Positions 48,159 to 56,668 of a stretch of DNA of 64,000 nucleotides are shown one piece after another (the first letter of the stretch is position 1; every line of letters begins with the position of its first letter). The DNA is taken from NCBI RefSeq assembly GCF_003945545.1, contig NZ_CP029617.1:6165001-6229000 (forward strand), given 5' to 3'. The stretch comes from Streptomyces sp. WAC 01529 (GTDB taxonomy: Bacteria > Actinomycetota > Actinomycetes > Streptomycetales > Streptomycetaceae). A program made the position numbers and the translations under genes. Under the pieces are notes generated by a model. The model saw only the letters and a list, made by a program, of their open reading frames with translations. It was not told the DNA's origin and searched no databases.

Positions 48159-49079
48159 CTACTTGGGGTCGGTGAAGGCCGGCGGGTCCTTGTACTCGGA
48201 GCCGGACTTGCCGATGGTGGCGTCGAACGCCTTCTTGTAGTCGCCGTTCTCCTGGTGCGCCTTGATGGCGTCAGCGACGGCCTTCTGCAGCGCCTTGTCG
48301 CCCTTCTTGAGGCCGACTCCGTAGGGCTCCTCGGAGAAGGGCTTGCCGACGACCTTGAGCTTCTTCGGGTTCTGCGCCGCGTAGCCCATCAGGATGGCGT
48401 CGTCGGTGGTGACGGCGTCGACCTGGTTGTTGAGCATCTGCGCCACGCACTCGGAGTACTTGGACAGCTCGGTCACCTTGGCGCCGTACTTCGGCTTCTT
48501 GATGTTCTGCAGCGGCGTCGAGCCGACGATGGAGCAGACCTTCTTGCCGCGGACGGTCTCCGGGCCCTTGATGTCCTTCTCGTCCTTGCGGACCAGCAGG
48601 GAGGCACCGGCCTGGTAGTACGGCCCGGCGAAGTCGATCTGCTTCTTGCGCTCGTCGTTGATCGTGTACGTACCGATCATGAAGTCGACGTCGCCCTTGG
48701 AGACGGCGGTCTCCCGGGCGCCGGAGTCGACCGTCTTCCACTCGATCTGCTTGGGCGAGAAGCCGAGGTCGGCCGCGATCATCTTGGCGATCTCGATGTC
48801 GAACCCGGAGTACTCCTTGGTCGACTGGTCCTGGAAGCCCAGGTAAGGCTGGTCGGCCTTGGCGCCGATGATCAGCTTGCCGCGCTTCTTGGCCGCCTCG
48901 AAGACGGACGAGTCGACCGACGCGTCCTTCTTGACCGTGTAGCTGAGCGCCTTGGTGTCCTTGCTGTCCGGGCCCTCCGGCTTGTCACCGGCGGAGCCCT
49001 CCTTGCCGCCACAGGCGGTGGCGGTCAGCGAGAGCGCGGCGACGGCCGCTGCCACGGCGACGGACTTACGGAACTTCAT
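48159..49079 (-). CDS. gluB: Glutamate-binding lipoprotein GluB
   Basis: A 306-residue extracytoplasmic solute-binding protein. A lipoprotein signal (MKFRKSVAVAAAVAALS) ends in a lipobox with Cys near residue 23 (TATACGG). The mature part is an SBP_bac_3 type II fold (VDFMIGTYTINDERKKQIDFAGPY, split in two domains). Arg and Asp residues at the amino acid site fit polar amino acids. The ATG at 49079 has GAGG nine bases upstream; the ATG three codons earlier overlaps the ribosome site. Confidence 0.93.
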   Translation of the reverse strand: MKFRKSVAVAAAVAALSLTATACGGKEGSAGDKPEGPDSKDTKALSYTVKKDASVDSSVFEAAKKRGKLIIGAKADQPYLGFQDQSTKEYSGFDIEIAKMIAADLGFSPKQIEWKTVDSGARETAVSKGDVDFMIGTYTINDERKKQIDFAGPYYQAGASLLVRKDEKDIKGPETVRGKKVCSIVGSTPLQNIKKPKYGAKVTELSKYSECVAQMLNNQVDAVTTDDAILMGYAAQNPKKLKVVGKPFSEEPYGVGLKKGDKALQKAVADAIKAHQENGDYKKAFDATIGKSGSEYKDPPAFTDPK

Positions 49080-49125
49080 GGTGAACATCCTCTGTTTCGA
49101 CTGGAGTTGAGACGGCGTGGAAGCC

Positions 49126-49905
49126 TCAGTGTTTAAGGATCTTCGACAGGAAGTCCTTTGCCCGGTCGCTGCGCGGGTTGCTGAAGAACTGGTCCGGCGT
49201 GGCCTCCTCGACGATCCGGCCGTCCGCCATGAAGACGACGCGGTTCGCCGCGGACCGGGCGAAGCCCATCTCGTGGGTGACGACGACCATCGTCATCCCG
49301 TCGCGGGCGAGCTGCTGCATCACCTCGAGGACCTCGTTGATCATCTCCGGGTCGAGCGCCGACGTGGGCTCGTCGAAGAGCATCACCTTGGGGTCCATCG
49401 CCAGCGCACGTGCGATGGCGACGCGTTGCTGCTGGCCGCCGGAGAGCTGCGCGGGGTACTTGTCCGCCTGCGAGGCGACGCCCACGCGGTCCAGCAGGGC
49501 GCGGGCCTTCTTCTCGGCCTCCGCCTTGCCGGTCTTGCGCACCTTGATCTGGCCCAGCGTCACGTTCTCGAGCACGGTCTTGTGCGCGAAAAGGTTGAAG
49601 GACTGGAAGACCATGCCCACGTCGGCGCGGAGACGGGCCAGTTCCTTGCCCTCCTGGGGCAGCGGCCTGCCGTCGATCGAGATGTCTCCCGAGTCGATCG
49701 TCTCCAGGCGGTTGATGGCGCGGCACAGGGTCGACTTGCCCGACCCGGAGGGGCCGATCACCACGACGACCTCGCCGCGGGCGATGGTCAGGTCGATGTC
49801 CTGGAGGACGTGCAGAGCGCCGAAGTGCTTGTTGACGTTCTTCAGCACGACCAGGTCGTCCGCCCCGGGCGGTATGGCGTCCTTGGTCACCGATACTTCG
49901 GTCAC
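49126..49905 (-). CDS. gluA: Glutamate ABC transporter ATPase GluA
   Basis: About 259 residues. Walker A is GPSGSGKST, the signature motif LSGGQQQRVAIARAL and Walker B VMLFDEPTSALDPE, with the H-loop His in VVTHEMGF. It energises GluCD. The GTG at 49905 (MTEVSVTK) is preferred; an ATG at 49920 directly abuts the GAGGAGG site and is unlikely to be used. It is the first gene of gluABCD, divergent from gluR. Confidence 0.95.
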   Translation of the reverse strand: MTEVSVTKDAIPPGADDLVVLKNVNKHFGALHVLQDIDLTIARGEVVVVIGPSGSGKSTLCRAINRLETIDSGDISIDGRPLPQEGKELARLRADVGMVFQSFNLFAHKTVLENVTLGQIKVRKTGKAEAEKKARALLDRVGVASQADKYPAQLSGGQQQRVAIARALAMDPKVMLFDEPTSALDPEMINEVLEVMQQLARDGMTMVVVTHEMGFARSAANRVVFMADGRIVEEATPDQFFSNPRSDRAKDFLSKILKH

Positions 49906-49940
49906 GGCTTGTTGCTCCATCCTCCTCGGTTGGGAGGACA

Positions 49941-49970
49941 GTAATAACCCAGTGCGACCAGCGTCATTAC
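49941..49970. promoter_or_regulatory. Inverted repeat in the gluA-gluR divergent region
   Basis: GTAAT (49941-49945) and ATTAC (49966-49970) with a 20-base spacer; the flanks GTAATAAC and GTCATTAC extend similarity. It lies about 36-65 bases upstream of gluA, in AT-rich DNA for this genome. GluR is known in S. coelicolor to control gluABCD, so this is a plausible GluR or promoter element. Confidence 0.4.
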
Positions 49971-50185
49971 ATCTGAGGGGAAATTGAGCATAACGATCCG
50001 GCCGCAACCGGACACACCGTGTGAAGAGGGTCCCCGGTGTGCGTACCGGCTGGATAACGGAACGTGTCCGTGACCCGTGCCCTCTTGACGTGGTCCTTAT
50101 CCATCGGAGTGGATGCCTTGTGCGCATGGGCGACCATGCGACTACCTGCCACGAGGGAACGACGGATGAACTGGAGGGGGCCCGT

Positions 50186-50875
50186 ATGAGACTGCTTCTC
50201 GTCGAGGACGACGATCACGTGGCCGCCGCCCTCTCCGCGATCCTGGCCAGGCACGGCTTCGACGTCGTCCACGCCCGGAGCGGCGAGGAGGCACTACAGG
50301 CCCTGCTGCCCGCGGAAACGGCCCCCTTCGGAGTGGTGCTCCTCGACCTGGGCCTGCCCGACCAGGACGGCTACGAGGTGTGCGGAAAGATCCGCAAGCG
50401 CGGCTCGACACCGGTGATCATGGTGACGGCCCGCTCGGACGTACGTTCCCGGATACACGGCCTCAACCTCGGAGCCGATGACTACGTGGTGAAGCCGTAC
50501 GACACCGGAGAACTCATCGCCCGCATCCACGCGGTCATCCGGCGCCCCACCCCCGCCGGCGCGGTGGTGCCGGGCGACAGCAAGCTGCGGCTCGGGCCCG
50601 TCCACATCGAACTGCCCACCCGGCAGGTCAGCGTGGACGGTTCGGTCGTCCAACTGACCCGCAAGGAGTTCGACCTGCTCGCGCTCCTCGCCCAGCGCCC
50701 CGGAGTGGTGTTCCGCCGCGAACAGATCATCAGCGAGGTGTGGCGGACCAGTTGGGAGGGGACGGGACGCACGCTGGAAGTGCACGTGGCGTCCCTGCGC
50801 TCCAAGCTGCACATGCCGGCCCTCATCGAGACGGTACGAGGCGTCGGCTACCGCCTCGTCGCCCCGGCCACGTAG
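50186..50875 (+). CDS. gluR: GluR, OmpR-family response regulator
   Basis: A 229-residue regulator. Receiver ~1-118 with Asp7-Asp8-Asp9 cluster, phospho-acceptor Asp54 (VVLLDLGLPDQDGY) and Lys in VVKPYD; a winged-helix OmpR domain at ~135-227 ends VRGVGYRLV. In S. coelicolor GluR/GluK senses glutamate and regulates the divergent gluABCD. The ATG follows a GGAGGGGG-type ribosome site. gluK begins 15 bases after the stop. Confidence 0.93.
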   Translation: MRLLLVEDDDHVAAALSAILARHGFDVVHARSGEEALQALLPAETAPFGVVLLDLGLPDQDGYEVCGKIRKRGSTPVIMVTARSDVRSRIHGLNLGADDYVVKPYDTGELIARIHAVIRRPTPAGAVVPGDSKLRLGPVHIELPTRQVSVDGSVVQLTRKEFDLLALLAQRPGVVFRREQIISEVWRTSWEGTGRTLEVHVASLRSKLHMPALIETVRGVGYRLVAPAT

Positions 50876-50890
50876 CAAGAGCGAGGACAG

Positions 50891-52309
50891 GTGCGCTCAC
50901 GCCTCCTCCCGCTGCTGATCGTCCTGATGGCGGGCGTGCTGCTCGCGCTCGGATTCCCGCTGGCCGTCAGTGTCGCGGCCGCGCAGCAGCAGAAAGTGGT
51001 CGTCGACCGCATCGACGACACCGCGCGCTTCGCCTCCCTCGCCCAGTTCGTCACCAAGCGCCCGACGGGCCCCCGGGTGCAGGGCGGCGCCACGGACGAG
51101 CGGCGCGAGACGCTGCAGAACGAACTCGACGACTACTACGAGGTCTACGGCATCAGGGCGGGCGTCTTCTACCGCGACGACGGCCCCATGGCGAACGCCC
51201 CCGCCAGCTGGTACCTGCCCGCCAAGGGAGACGTCCGAGAGGCCTTCCAGGAGGCCCTGCGCTCCCGTGGCAGCCACGACCCCGAGCAGGTGTGGCCGTG
51301 GAAGCGGGGCCGCCTCGCCGTCGCCTCCCCGGTGATCAAGGACGGTGACGTCATCGCCGTGGTCGTCACCGACTCGCCGACCGGGCGCATGCGTTCGAAG
51401 ACACTGCACGGCTGGCTGCTCATCGCCGCCGGTGAATCGGCCGCCATGCTCCTGGCGGTCGGCGCCGCGCTGAGGCTCACCGGCTGGGTCCTGCGTCCGG
51501 TGCGGGTCCTGGACGCCACCACGCACGACATTGCGACGGGGCGCCTCAAATCACGCGTCGCCGCCGCGGGCGGGCCGCCGGAACTGAGGCGCCTGGCCCG
51601 GTCGTTCAACGAGATGGCCGACAACGTGGAGGACGTGCTCGAACAGCAGCGCGCTTTCGTGGCCGACGCCTCGCACCAACTGCGCAACCCCCTCTCCGCC
51701 CTGCTCCTGCGCATCGAACTCCTCGCCCTGGAACTGCCCGAGGGCAACGAGGAGATCGCCTCGGTCCGCACCGAGGGCAAGCGTCTGGCCCAGGTCCTGG
51801 ACGACCTGCTCGACCTGGCGCTCGCCGAGCACGCCGCGGCCGACCTGAGCCTGACCGACATCGGTGAACTGGCGGCCGAGCGGGTCGCCTCCTGGCGGCC
51901 GCTCGCCGACGAACGGGGTGTGCGGCTGACGGGCGACTGCCCGGCGACCACCGGCTGGGCCGACCCGGTCGCCCTCTCCAGCGCGCTGGACGCGGTGATC
52001 GACAACGCCCTGAAGTTCACCCCCGAAGGAGGGCCGGTCCACGTGGCGGTCTCCTCCAGCAACGGCACCACGACCGTGGTGGTCACCGACGCAGGCCCCG
52101 GCCTCACCGACGACGAACTCGCCCGCGTCGGCGACCGCTTCTGGCGCAGCAACCGCCACCAGAACGTGAAGGGCTCGGGCCTCGGCCTGTCCATCTCACG
52201 GGCCCTGCTCGCGGCGGGCGGCGGCACGATCGCGTACGGGCGGAACGAACCCCACGGCCTGAAGGTGACGGTCAGCGTCCCCCGCAGCGAGCCGTCCACC
52301 ACCATCTGA
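50891..52309 (+). CDS. gluK: GluK, membrane sensor histidine kinase
   Basis: A 472-residue kinase. Helix 1 (~6-32), an extracytoplasmic sensor (~33-170), helix 2 (~175-200) and a HAMP segment are followed by HisKA with His262 (SHQLRNPLSALLLR). The HATPase_c domain has DNALKFTPEGG, DAGPGLTDDE and GSGLGLSISR. It senses external glutamate and phosphorylates GluR. The outer domain contains YYEVYGIRAGVFYRDDGP. GTG start after GAGGACAG. It ends 9 bases from the convergent TAXI gene. Confidence 0.92.
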   Translation: MRSRLLPLLIVLMAGVLLALGFPLAVSVAAAQQQKVVVDRIDDTARFASLAQFVTKRPTGPRVQGGATDERRETLQNELDDYYEVYGIRAGVFYRDDGPMANAPASWYLPAKGDVREAFQEALRSRGSHDPEQVWPWKRGRLAVASPVIKDGDVIAVVVTDSPTGRMRSKTLHGWLLIAAGESAAMLLAVGAALRLTGWVLRPVRVLDATTHDIATGRLKSRVAAAGGPPELRRLARSFNEMADNVEDVLEQQRAFVADASHQLRNPLSALLLRIELLALELPEGNEEIASVRTEGKRLAQVLDDLLDLALAEHAAADLSLTDIGELAAERVASWRPLADERGVRLTGDCPATTGWADPVALSSALDAVIDNALKFTPEGGPVHVAVSSSNGTTTVVVTDAGPGLTDDELARVGDRFWRSNRHQNVKGSGLGLSISRALLAAGGGTIAYGRNEPHGLKVTVSVPRSEPSTTI

Positions 52310-52317
52310 GGGCTTCG

Positions 52318-53313
52318 CTACGGCTTCACCGAGCGGTAGTAGCGGCGCGCCCCGTCGTGCAGCGGGAGCGGGTCGGTGAACAGGGCGGTACGCAGGTCCA
52401 CCAGCTGGGCCGCGTGCACCTCGTCGCCGATGTGGTCGCGGCTGTCGATGACGGTACGGGTCAGCCCCGCGGTGAGGTCCGCGTCGGCCTGGTCCGTGGT
52501 GACAAGGAGGTTCGCCACGGCCAGCGTGGGCACCGCGGAGCCCTGCTGCGCCTCGGGATAGGCGTCGGCCGGCATCGTGGCGGCCCGGTAGTAGCGCGAG
52601 GCGCCGCCCTGCTGGTGCAGCCGGTCGACGAGGTAGCCGAGCTTGACGAGGCGGATGTCCATCTTCTCCGAGAGCTCGCGCACGGAGGTGGTCGGCAGCC
52701 CGCCCGACCAGAAGAAGGCGTCGATGGAGCCGTCCTTCAACAGGCCCGGCATGGTGTCGATGCCCGCGGACACCGGCTCGATGTCCTTCACGGGGTCGAG
52801 ACCCGCGGCGTCCAGCACCCTGTCCGCTATCAGCCGCACCCCCGAGCGGCCCTGCCCCACCGCGACGCGCTTGTCCCGCAGATCCGCCACGGAGTGGATG
52901 TCGGAGCCCCGGGGAACCACGAGCTGGACGTAGTCGTCGTAGAGGCGCGCGCAGCCCCTCAGGCGATCCGCCCCCGAAGCCCCTTCGAGGCGGTACGTCT
53001 CGACGGCGTCGGCCGCCGCGATGGTGAAGTCGGCCTTCCCCGTGGCCACCCGCTCGATGTTCTGCTGCGACCCCTGGCTGTTGAGCAGGGCCACCTCCAC
53101 CTCCGGCATGTCCTGCGAGATCGCCGTCCGCAGAAGCTCGCCGTACCGCTCATAGACGCCGTTCCGCACACCCGTGCTGAACGCCATCCGGCCGCTCGGA
53201 GAGCTCTCGCCCATGGGAAGCAGCCACCACAGCAGCAGCCCGAGCACCACGAACGCCGCGGTCGAGCCCTGCAAGGCGCGGCGCCTGCTGAGGTGGGGGA
53301 GTGCCTGGAGCAT
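52318..53313 (-). CDS. TAXI-family TRAP-type solute-binding protein
   Basis: A 331-residue protein with an N-terminal membrane anchor or signal (AFVVLGLLLWWLLPMG, ~20-35) and a periplasmic-binding fold of the TAXI family (MAFSTGVRNGVYERYGELL, then LRDKRVAVGQGRSGVRLIAD). TAXI proteins often bind glutamate or dicarboxylates for TRAP transporters, but no TRAP permease is encoded here. Convergence with gluK and the glutamate genes suggests a role in sensing or scavenging. The ATG at 53313 is chosen over an upstream extension. Confidence 0.85.
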   Translation of the reverse strand: MLQALPHLSRRRALQGSTAAFVVLGLLLWWLLPMGESSPSGRMAFSTGVRNGVYERYGELLRTAISQDMPEVEVALLNSQGSQQNIERVATGKADFTIAAADAVETYRLEGASGADRLRGCARLYDDYVQLVVPRGSDIHSVADLRDKRVAVGQGRSGVRLIADRVLDAAGLDPVKDIEPVSAGIDTMPGLLKDGSIDAFFWSGGLPTTSVRELSEKMDIRLVKLGYLVDRLHQQGGASRYYRAATMPADAYPEAQQGSAVPTLAVANLLVTTDQADADLTAGLTRTVIDSRDHIGDEVHAAQLVDLRTALFTDPLPLHDGARRYYRSVKP

Positions 53314-53452
53314 GCGCGCGATCCTGCCAGCCCACTCACGTGGATGACCAGGGGCGAGGTCACACCGCACCACCCCCGGCACCGCCCCCGGAGCGCCCCG
53401 GTCGGAATCGGCGGGCACGCGCGCGTGGCGACCCCGTACCCTGGGGGGCGAG

Positions 53453-54943
53453 ATGAGCGCGAAGACTTACGAGGTGCGCACCTACGGGTGCCAGATGAAC
53501 GTCCATGACTCCGAGCGGCTTTCCGGGCTGCTGGAGGACGCCGGCTACGAACGTGCGCCCGAAGGAGCCGACGGCGACGCCGACGTCGTCGTCTTCAACA
53601 CGTGCGCCGTGCGCGAGAACGCCGACAACCGTCTGTACGGCAATCTCGGCCGCCTGGCGCCGATGAAGACCAAGCGTCCCGGAATGCAGATCGCCGTCGG
53701 CGGCTGTCTCGCCCAGAAGGACCGCGAGACCATCGTCAAGAGGGCGCCCTGGGTCGACGTCGTCTTCGGCACGCACAACATCGGCAAGCTGCCGGTCCTC
53801 CTGGAGCGCGCCCGCGTCCAGGAAGAGGCGCAGGTCGAGATCGCCGAGTCCCTGGAGGCGTTCCCCTCGACGCTGCCCACGCGCCGCGAGAGCGCGTACG
53901 CCGCGTGGGTCTCCATCTCGGTCGGCTGCAACAACACCTGCACCTTCTGCATCGTGCCCGCCCTGCGCGGCAAGGAGAAGGACCGCAGGACCGGCGACAT
54001 CCTCGCGGAGATCGAGGCGCTCGTCGGCGAGGGCGTCTCCGAGATCACCCTCCTCGGGCAGAACGTGAACGCGTACGGCTCGGACATCGGCGACCGTGAG
54101 GCGTTCAGCAAGCTCCTGCGCGCCTGCGGGCAGATCGAGGGCCTGGAGCGCGTGCGCTTCACCTCCCCGCACCCGCGCGACTTCACCGACGACGTGATCG
54201 CCGCCATGGCCGAGACGCCGAACGTGATGCCGCAGCTCCACATGCCGCTCCAGTCCGGCTCGGACACCATCCTCAAGGCGATGCGCCGCTCGTACCGGCA
54301 GGATCGTTTCCTGGGCATCATCGAGAAGGTCCGCGCGGCCATGCCGGACGCGGCGATCTCCACCGACATCATCGTCGGCTTCCCCGGGGAGACCGAGGAG
54401 GACTTCGAGCAGACGATGCACGTGGTCCGCGAGGCCCGCTTCGGCAGCGCCTTCACCTTCCAGTACTCCAAGCGCCCCGGGACCCCGGCCGCGACCATGG
54501 AGGGGCAGATCCCCAAGGAGGTCGTCCAGTCGCGCTACGAGCGCCTGGTGGCCCTCCAGGAGGAGATCTCCTGGGAGGAGAACAAGAAGCAGGTCGGCCG
54601 CACCCTGGAGCTGATGGTCGCCGAGGGCGAGGGCCGCAAGGACGGCGCCACGCACCGCCTCTCCGGCCGCGCCCCCGACAACCGTCTCGTGCACTTCACC
54701 AAGCCGGACACCGAAGTGCGCCCCGGCGACGTCGTGACGGTCGAGATCACCTACGCCGCCCCGCACCACCTCCTCGCGGAGGGCGCCGTGCTGAACGTGC
54801 GCCCCACGCGCGCGGGCGACGCCTGGGAGAAGCGCAACACCGAGGCGGCCGCCAAGCCCGCGGGCGTCATGCTGGGCCTGCCGACGATCGGCGCCCCCGC
54901 GCCGCTGCCGGTGGCGACGGCGAGCGGCTGCGCCCGCGACTGA
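53453..54943 (+). CDS. miaB: tRNA-2-methylthio-N6-dimethylallyladenosine synthase MiaB
   Basis: A 496-residue radical-SAM methylthiotransferase acting on i6A37 of tRNA. Three N-terminal Cys bind the auxiliary cluster (Cys13, Cys51, Cys85). The SAM cluster is Cys159-x3-Cys163-x2-Cys166 (GCNNTCTFCI). A TRAM domain is at ~385-445, and an Ala/Pro-rich tail ends the protein. It works after MiaA, encoded 1.7 kb downstream, and the substrate prenyl group comes from that enzyme. Confidence 0.96.
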   Translation: MSAKTYEVRTYGCQMNVHDSERLSGLLEDAGYERAPEGADGDADVVVFNTCAVRENADNRLYGNLGRLAPMKTKRPGMQIAVGGCLAQKDRETIVKRAPWVDVVFGTHNIGKLPVLLERARVQEEAQVEIAESLEAFPSTLPTRRESAYAAWVSISVGCNNTCTFCIVPALRGKEKDRRTGDILAEIEALVGEGVSEITLLGQNVNAYGSDIGDREAFSKLLRACGQIEGLERVRFTSPHPRDFTDDVIAAMAETPNVMPQLHMPLQSGSDTILKAMRRSYRQDRFLGIIEKVRAAMPDAAISTDIIVGFPGETEEDFEQTMHVVREARFGSAFTFQYSKRPGTPAATMEGQIPKEVVQSRYERLVALQEEISWEENKKQVGRTLELMVAEGEGRKDGATHRLSGRAPDNRLVHFTKPDTEVRPGDVVTVEITYAAPHHLLAEGAVLNVRPTRAGDAWEKRNTEAAAKPAGVMLGLPTIGAPAPLPVATASGCARD

Positions 54944-55016
54944 ACCGACGTGAGGGCGACCGAGCCGCAGCGGGACCCACGGCCGGTCGCCGAGTAGGCG
55001 CGTTACGCTGCGGATC

Positions 55017-55757
55017 ATGCTTGTCGCCGCAGCCGTCTGCCCTTGCCCGCCTCTGCTCGTCCCCGAGGTCGCCGCGGGAGCGGCGCCCGAACTGGACGCC
55101 GCGCGCGCGGCGTGCACGGACGCCATCGGGGTCCTCGCCGCCGCCAGGCCCGACCGGCTCGTCGTGGTGGGCCCCGCCGAGCTGAGCGGCCGCGGACCGC
55201 ATCCGCAGGGCGCGCGTGGATCGTTCCGCGGCTTTGGGGTGGACCTCGACGTACGGCTCGGACCTGCCACGGGCGACGACGCCGGTGAGGGTGAGGCCGG
55301 CGGGTCGGCCGAGCGTGAGCTTCCGCCGTCGCTCGCCGTCGCCGCCTGGCTGCTCGGGCGTACGCGGTGGTCGGCCGCCCCGCTGGAAGGCCTCGGCGTG
55401 GGGGAACCCCTTGCCGCCGAGCGGTGCGTTCAAGTCGGCGGCGAGATCGGCGCACGGGCGGACCGGGTGGCGCTGCTGGTCATGGGCGACGCCAGCGCGT
55501 GCCGCACGCTGAAGGCACCGGGCTACCTCGACGAACGGGCGGCCGGCTTCGACGCGACGGTCGCCCGTGCCCTAGGCGCGGCCGACGTGGCGGCGCTGAA
55601 GGCCCTGGACGCGCAGCTCGCGCACGAACTGCAGGCGGCGGGCCGTGCCCCGTGGCAGGTGCTGGCGGGGGCGGCGGAGGGCGCCGCGCTGAGCGGCGAG
55701 CTGCTCTACGAGGACGCGCCGTACGGGGTCGGATACGTCGTGGCCACCTGGTCCTAG
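55017..55757 (+). CDS. Class III extradiol dioxygenase subunit B-like protein
   Basis: A 246-residue protein with the LigB-type fold (MLVAAAVCPCPPLLVPEV start, RPDRLVVVGPAE, ALLVMGDASA, YGVGYVVATW end). In true extradiol enzymes the start carries a metal-binding His (CPHPPLL type); here the site reads CPCPPLL, so Cys replaces His. An acidic Gly/Glu insertion is at ~85-97. Catalysis by iron is therefore doubtful. Function unknown; it lies between the tRNA-modification genes miaB and miaA. Confidence 0.8.
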   Translation: MLVAAAVCPCPPLLVPEVAAGAAPELDAARAACTDAIGVLAAARPDRLVVVGPAELSGRGPHPQGARGSFRGFGVDLDVRLGPATGDDAGEGEAGGSAERELPPSLAVAAWLLGRTRWSAAPLEGLGVGEPLAAERCVQVGGEIGARADRVALLVMGDASACRTLKAPGYLDERAAGFDATVARALGAADVAALKALDAQLAHELQAAGRAPWQVLAGAAEGAALSGELLYEDAPYGVGYVVATWS

Positions 55758-55847
55758 CCCCAGAGCCCGCTCGGCCGTCGCCGCCGCCTCCGGGCATGCG
55801 GCGACGGCCGCGAAGCAGGGAGCTTCACGACCGTCCGCCGATGTGAT

Positions 55848-56165
55848 TCAGGGAGCCGGAGGGGGCGCGGGAGGCGACGGGGACGCAGGCGGCGACGGGG
55901 GCGTCGGCGGACCGGCGGTGCCGCCGGTGTCCTTGCCGCCCGTGCCCTTGCCCCGGTCGTGCTCGGCGAGGCGGCCGACGGCGTCCTTGGCCTTGCCCGT
56001 GCCCATCTGGATCTTGTCGCTGTACTTGCCCTTGGTCTTTCGGTCGACCATCTTCGCGGCCTTGTCCAGGCCGTGGTCGATCTTGTCCCCGTGCTGCTGC
56101 GCGAGGTCCGAGACCTTGTCCTTGGCCGGGGCGAGCTTGGCCTTCAGTTGGTCCAGGAAGCCCAT
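55848..56165 (-). CDS. MT0933-type antitoxin-like protein
   Basis: A 105-residue protein. A basic N-terminal helical half (GFLDQLKAKLAPAKDKVSDL, DKIDHGLDKAAKMVDRKTKG) is typical of the MT0933-like antitoxin family (PF14013), and a Pro/Ser/Ala-rich C-terminal third (repeated PPSPPA) follows. In mycobacteria this family pairs with a toxin, but no toxin gene adjoins here. Only the Lys/Asp repeats support the call. Confidence 0.75.
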   Translation of the reverse strand: MGFLDQLKAKLAPAKDKVSDLAQQHGDKIDHGLDKAAKMVDRKTKGKYSDKIQMGTGKAKDAVGRLAEHDRGKGTGGKDTGGTAGPPTPPSPPASPSPPAPPPAP

Positions 56166-56189
56166 GGGGTCACCTTCCCTCGCCGGGAG

Positions 56190-56486
56190 CTACTTGCGGG
56201 CGCCCTCACCGGCCTCGTTGTCGGCCGCTTCCTCGGCGGACTGCTGCTTCGGGATGTCCACGGCCTCCGCGCCCGCCTCGGCTGCCTCGGGAGCGTCCGC
56301 GGGCTTGTCCTCGGCGGCGCTCTCGGCGTCCTTCTCGGCCTCGGCGGCGGGCTTCGCATCGGCGGAGGCCTCGGGGGACCCCTCGGTCTCCTCCGGCTCG
56401 GCCGTCAGCGTGGCTGCGGCTGCCTCGGGCGTCGACGCCTCTTCGCTCTCCTTGGACTTCCGGCGAAACCTTGCAAAAACGCCCAT
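56190..56486 (-). CDS. Acidic low-complexity hypothetical protein
   Basis: A 98-residue protein starting MGVFARFRRKSKES, then almost entirely Glu/Ala/Asp/Pro (for example DAKPAAEAEKDAESAAEDKP). No domain. The basic first ten residues followed by an acidic body is typical of small streptomycete proteins of unknown role. It precedes the antitoxin-like gene by 24 bases on the same strand and is divergent from miaA. Confidence 0.7.
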   Translation of the reverse strand: MGVFARFRRKSKESEEASTPEAAAATLTAEPEETEGSPEASADAKPAAEAEKDAESAAEDKPADAPEAAEAGAEAVDIPKQQSAEEAADNEAGEGARK

Positions 56487-56668
56487 ATCTACTCCATACG
56501 TTACTCGTGTGGGCGAAATCCCGCGCCGCCCGGTGCGTCCCATTGCGTCGCCCGGGTCATCGGTCCTCGAAACCGGCGGCCGGAACCTCGCAACAGGCAA
56601 CGACCTGGGAGCCGTGCCGTCACGTAGCTCGTTCGGGAAGTACGCGCGGGGTTTGCGAGACTGGGGCG

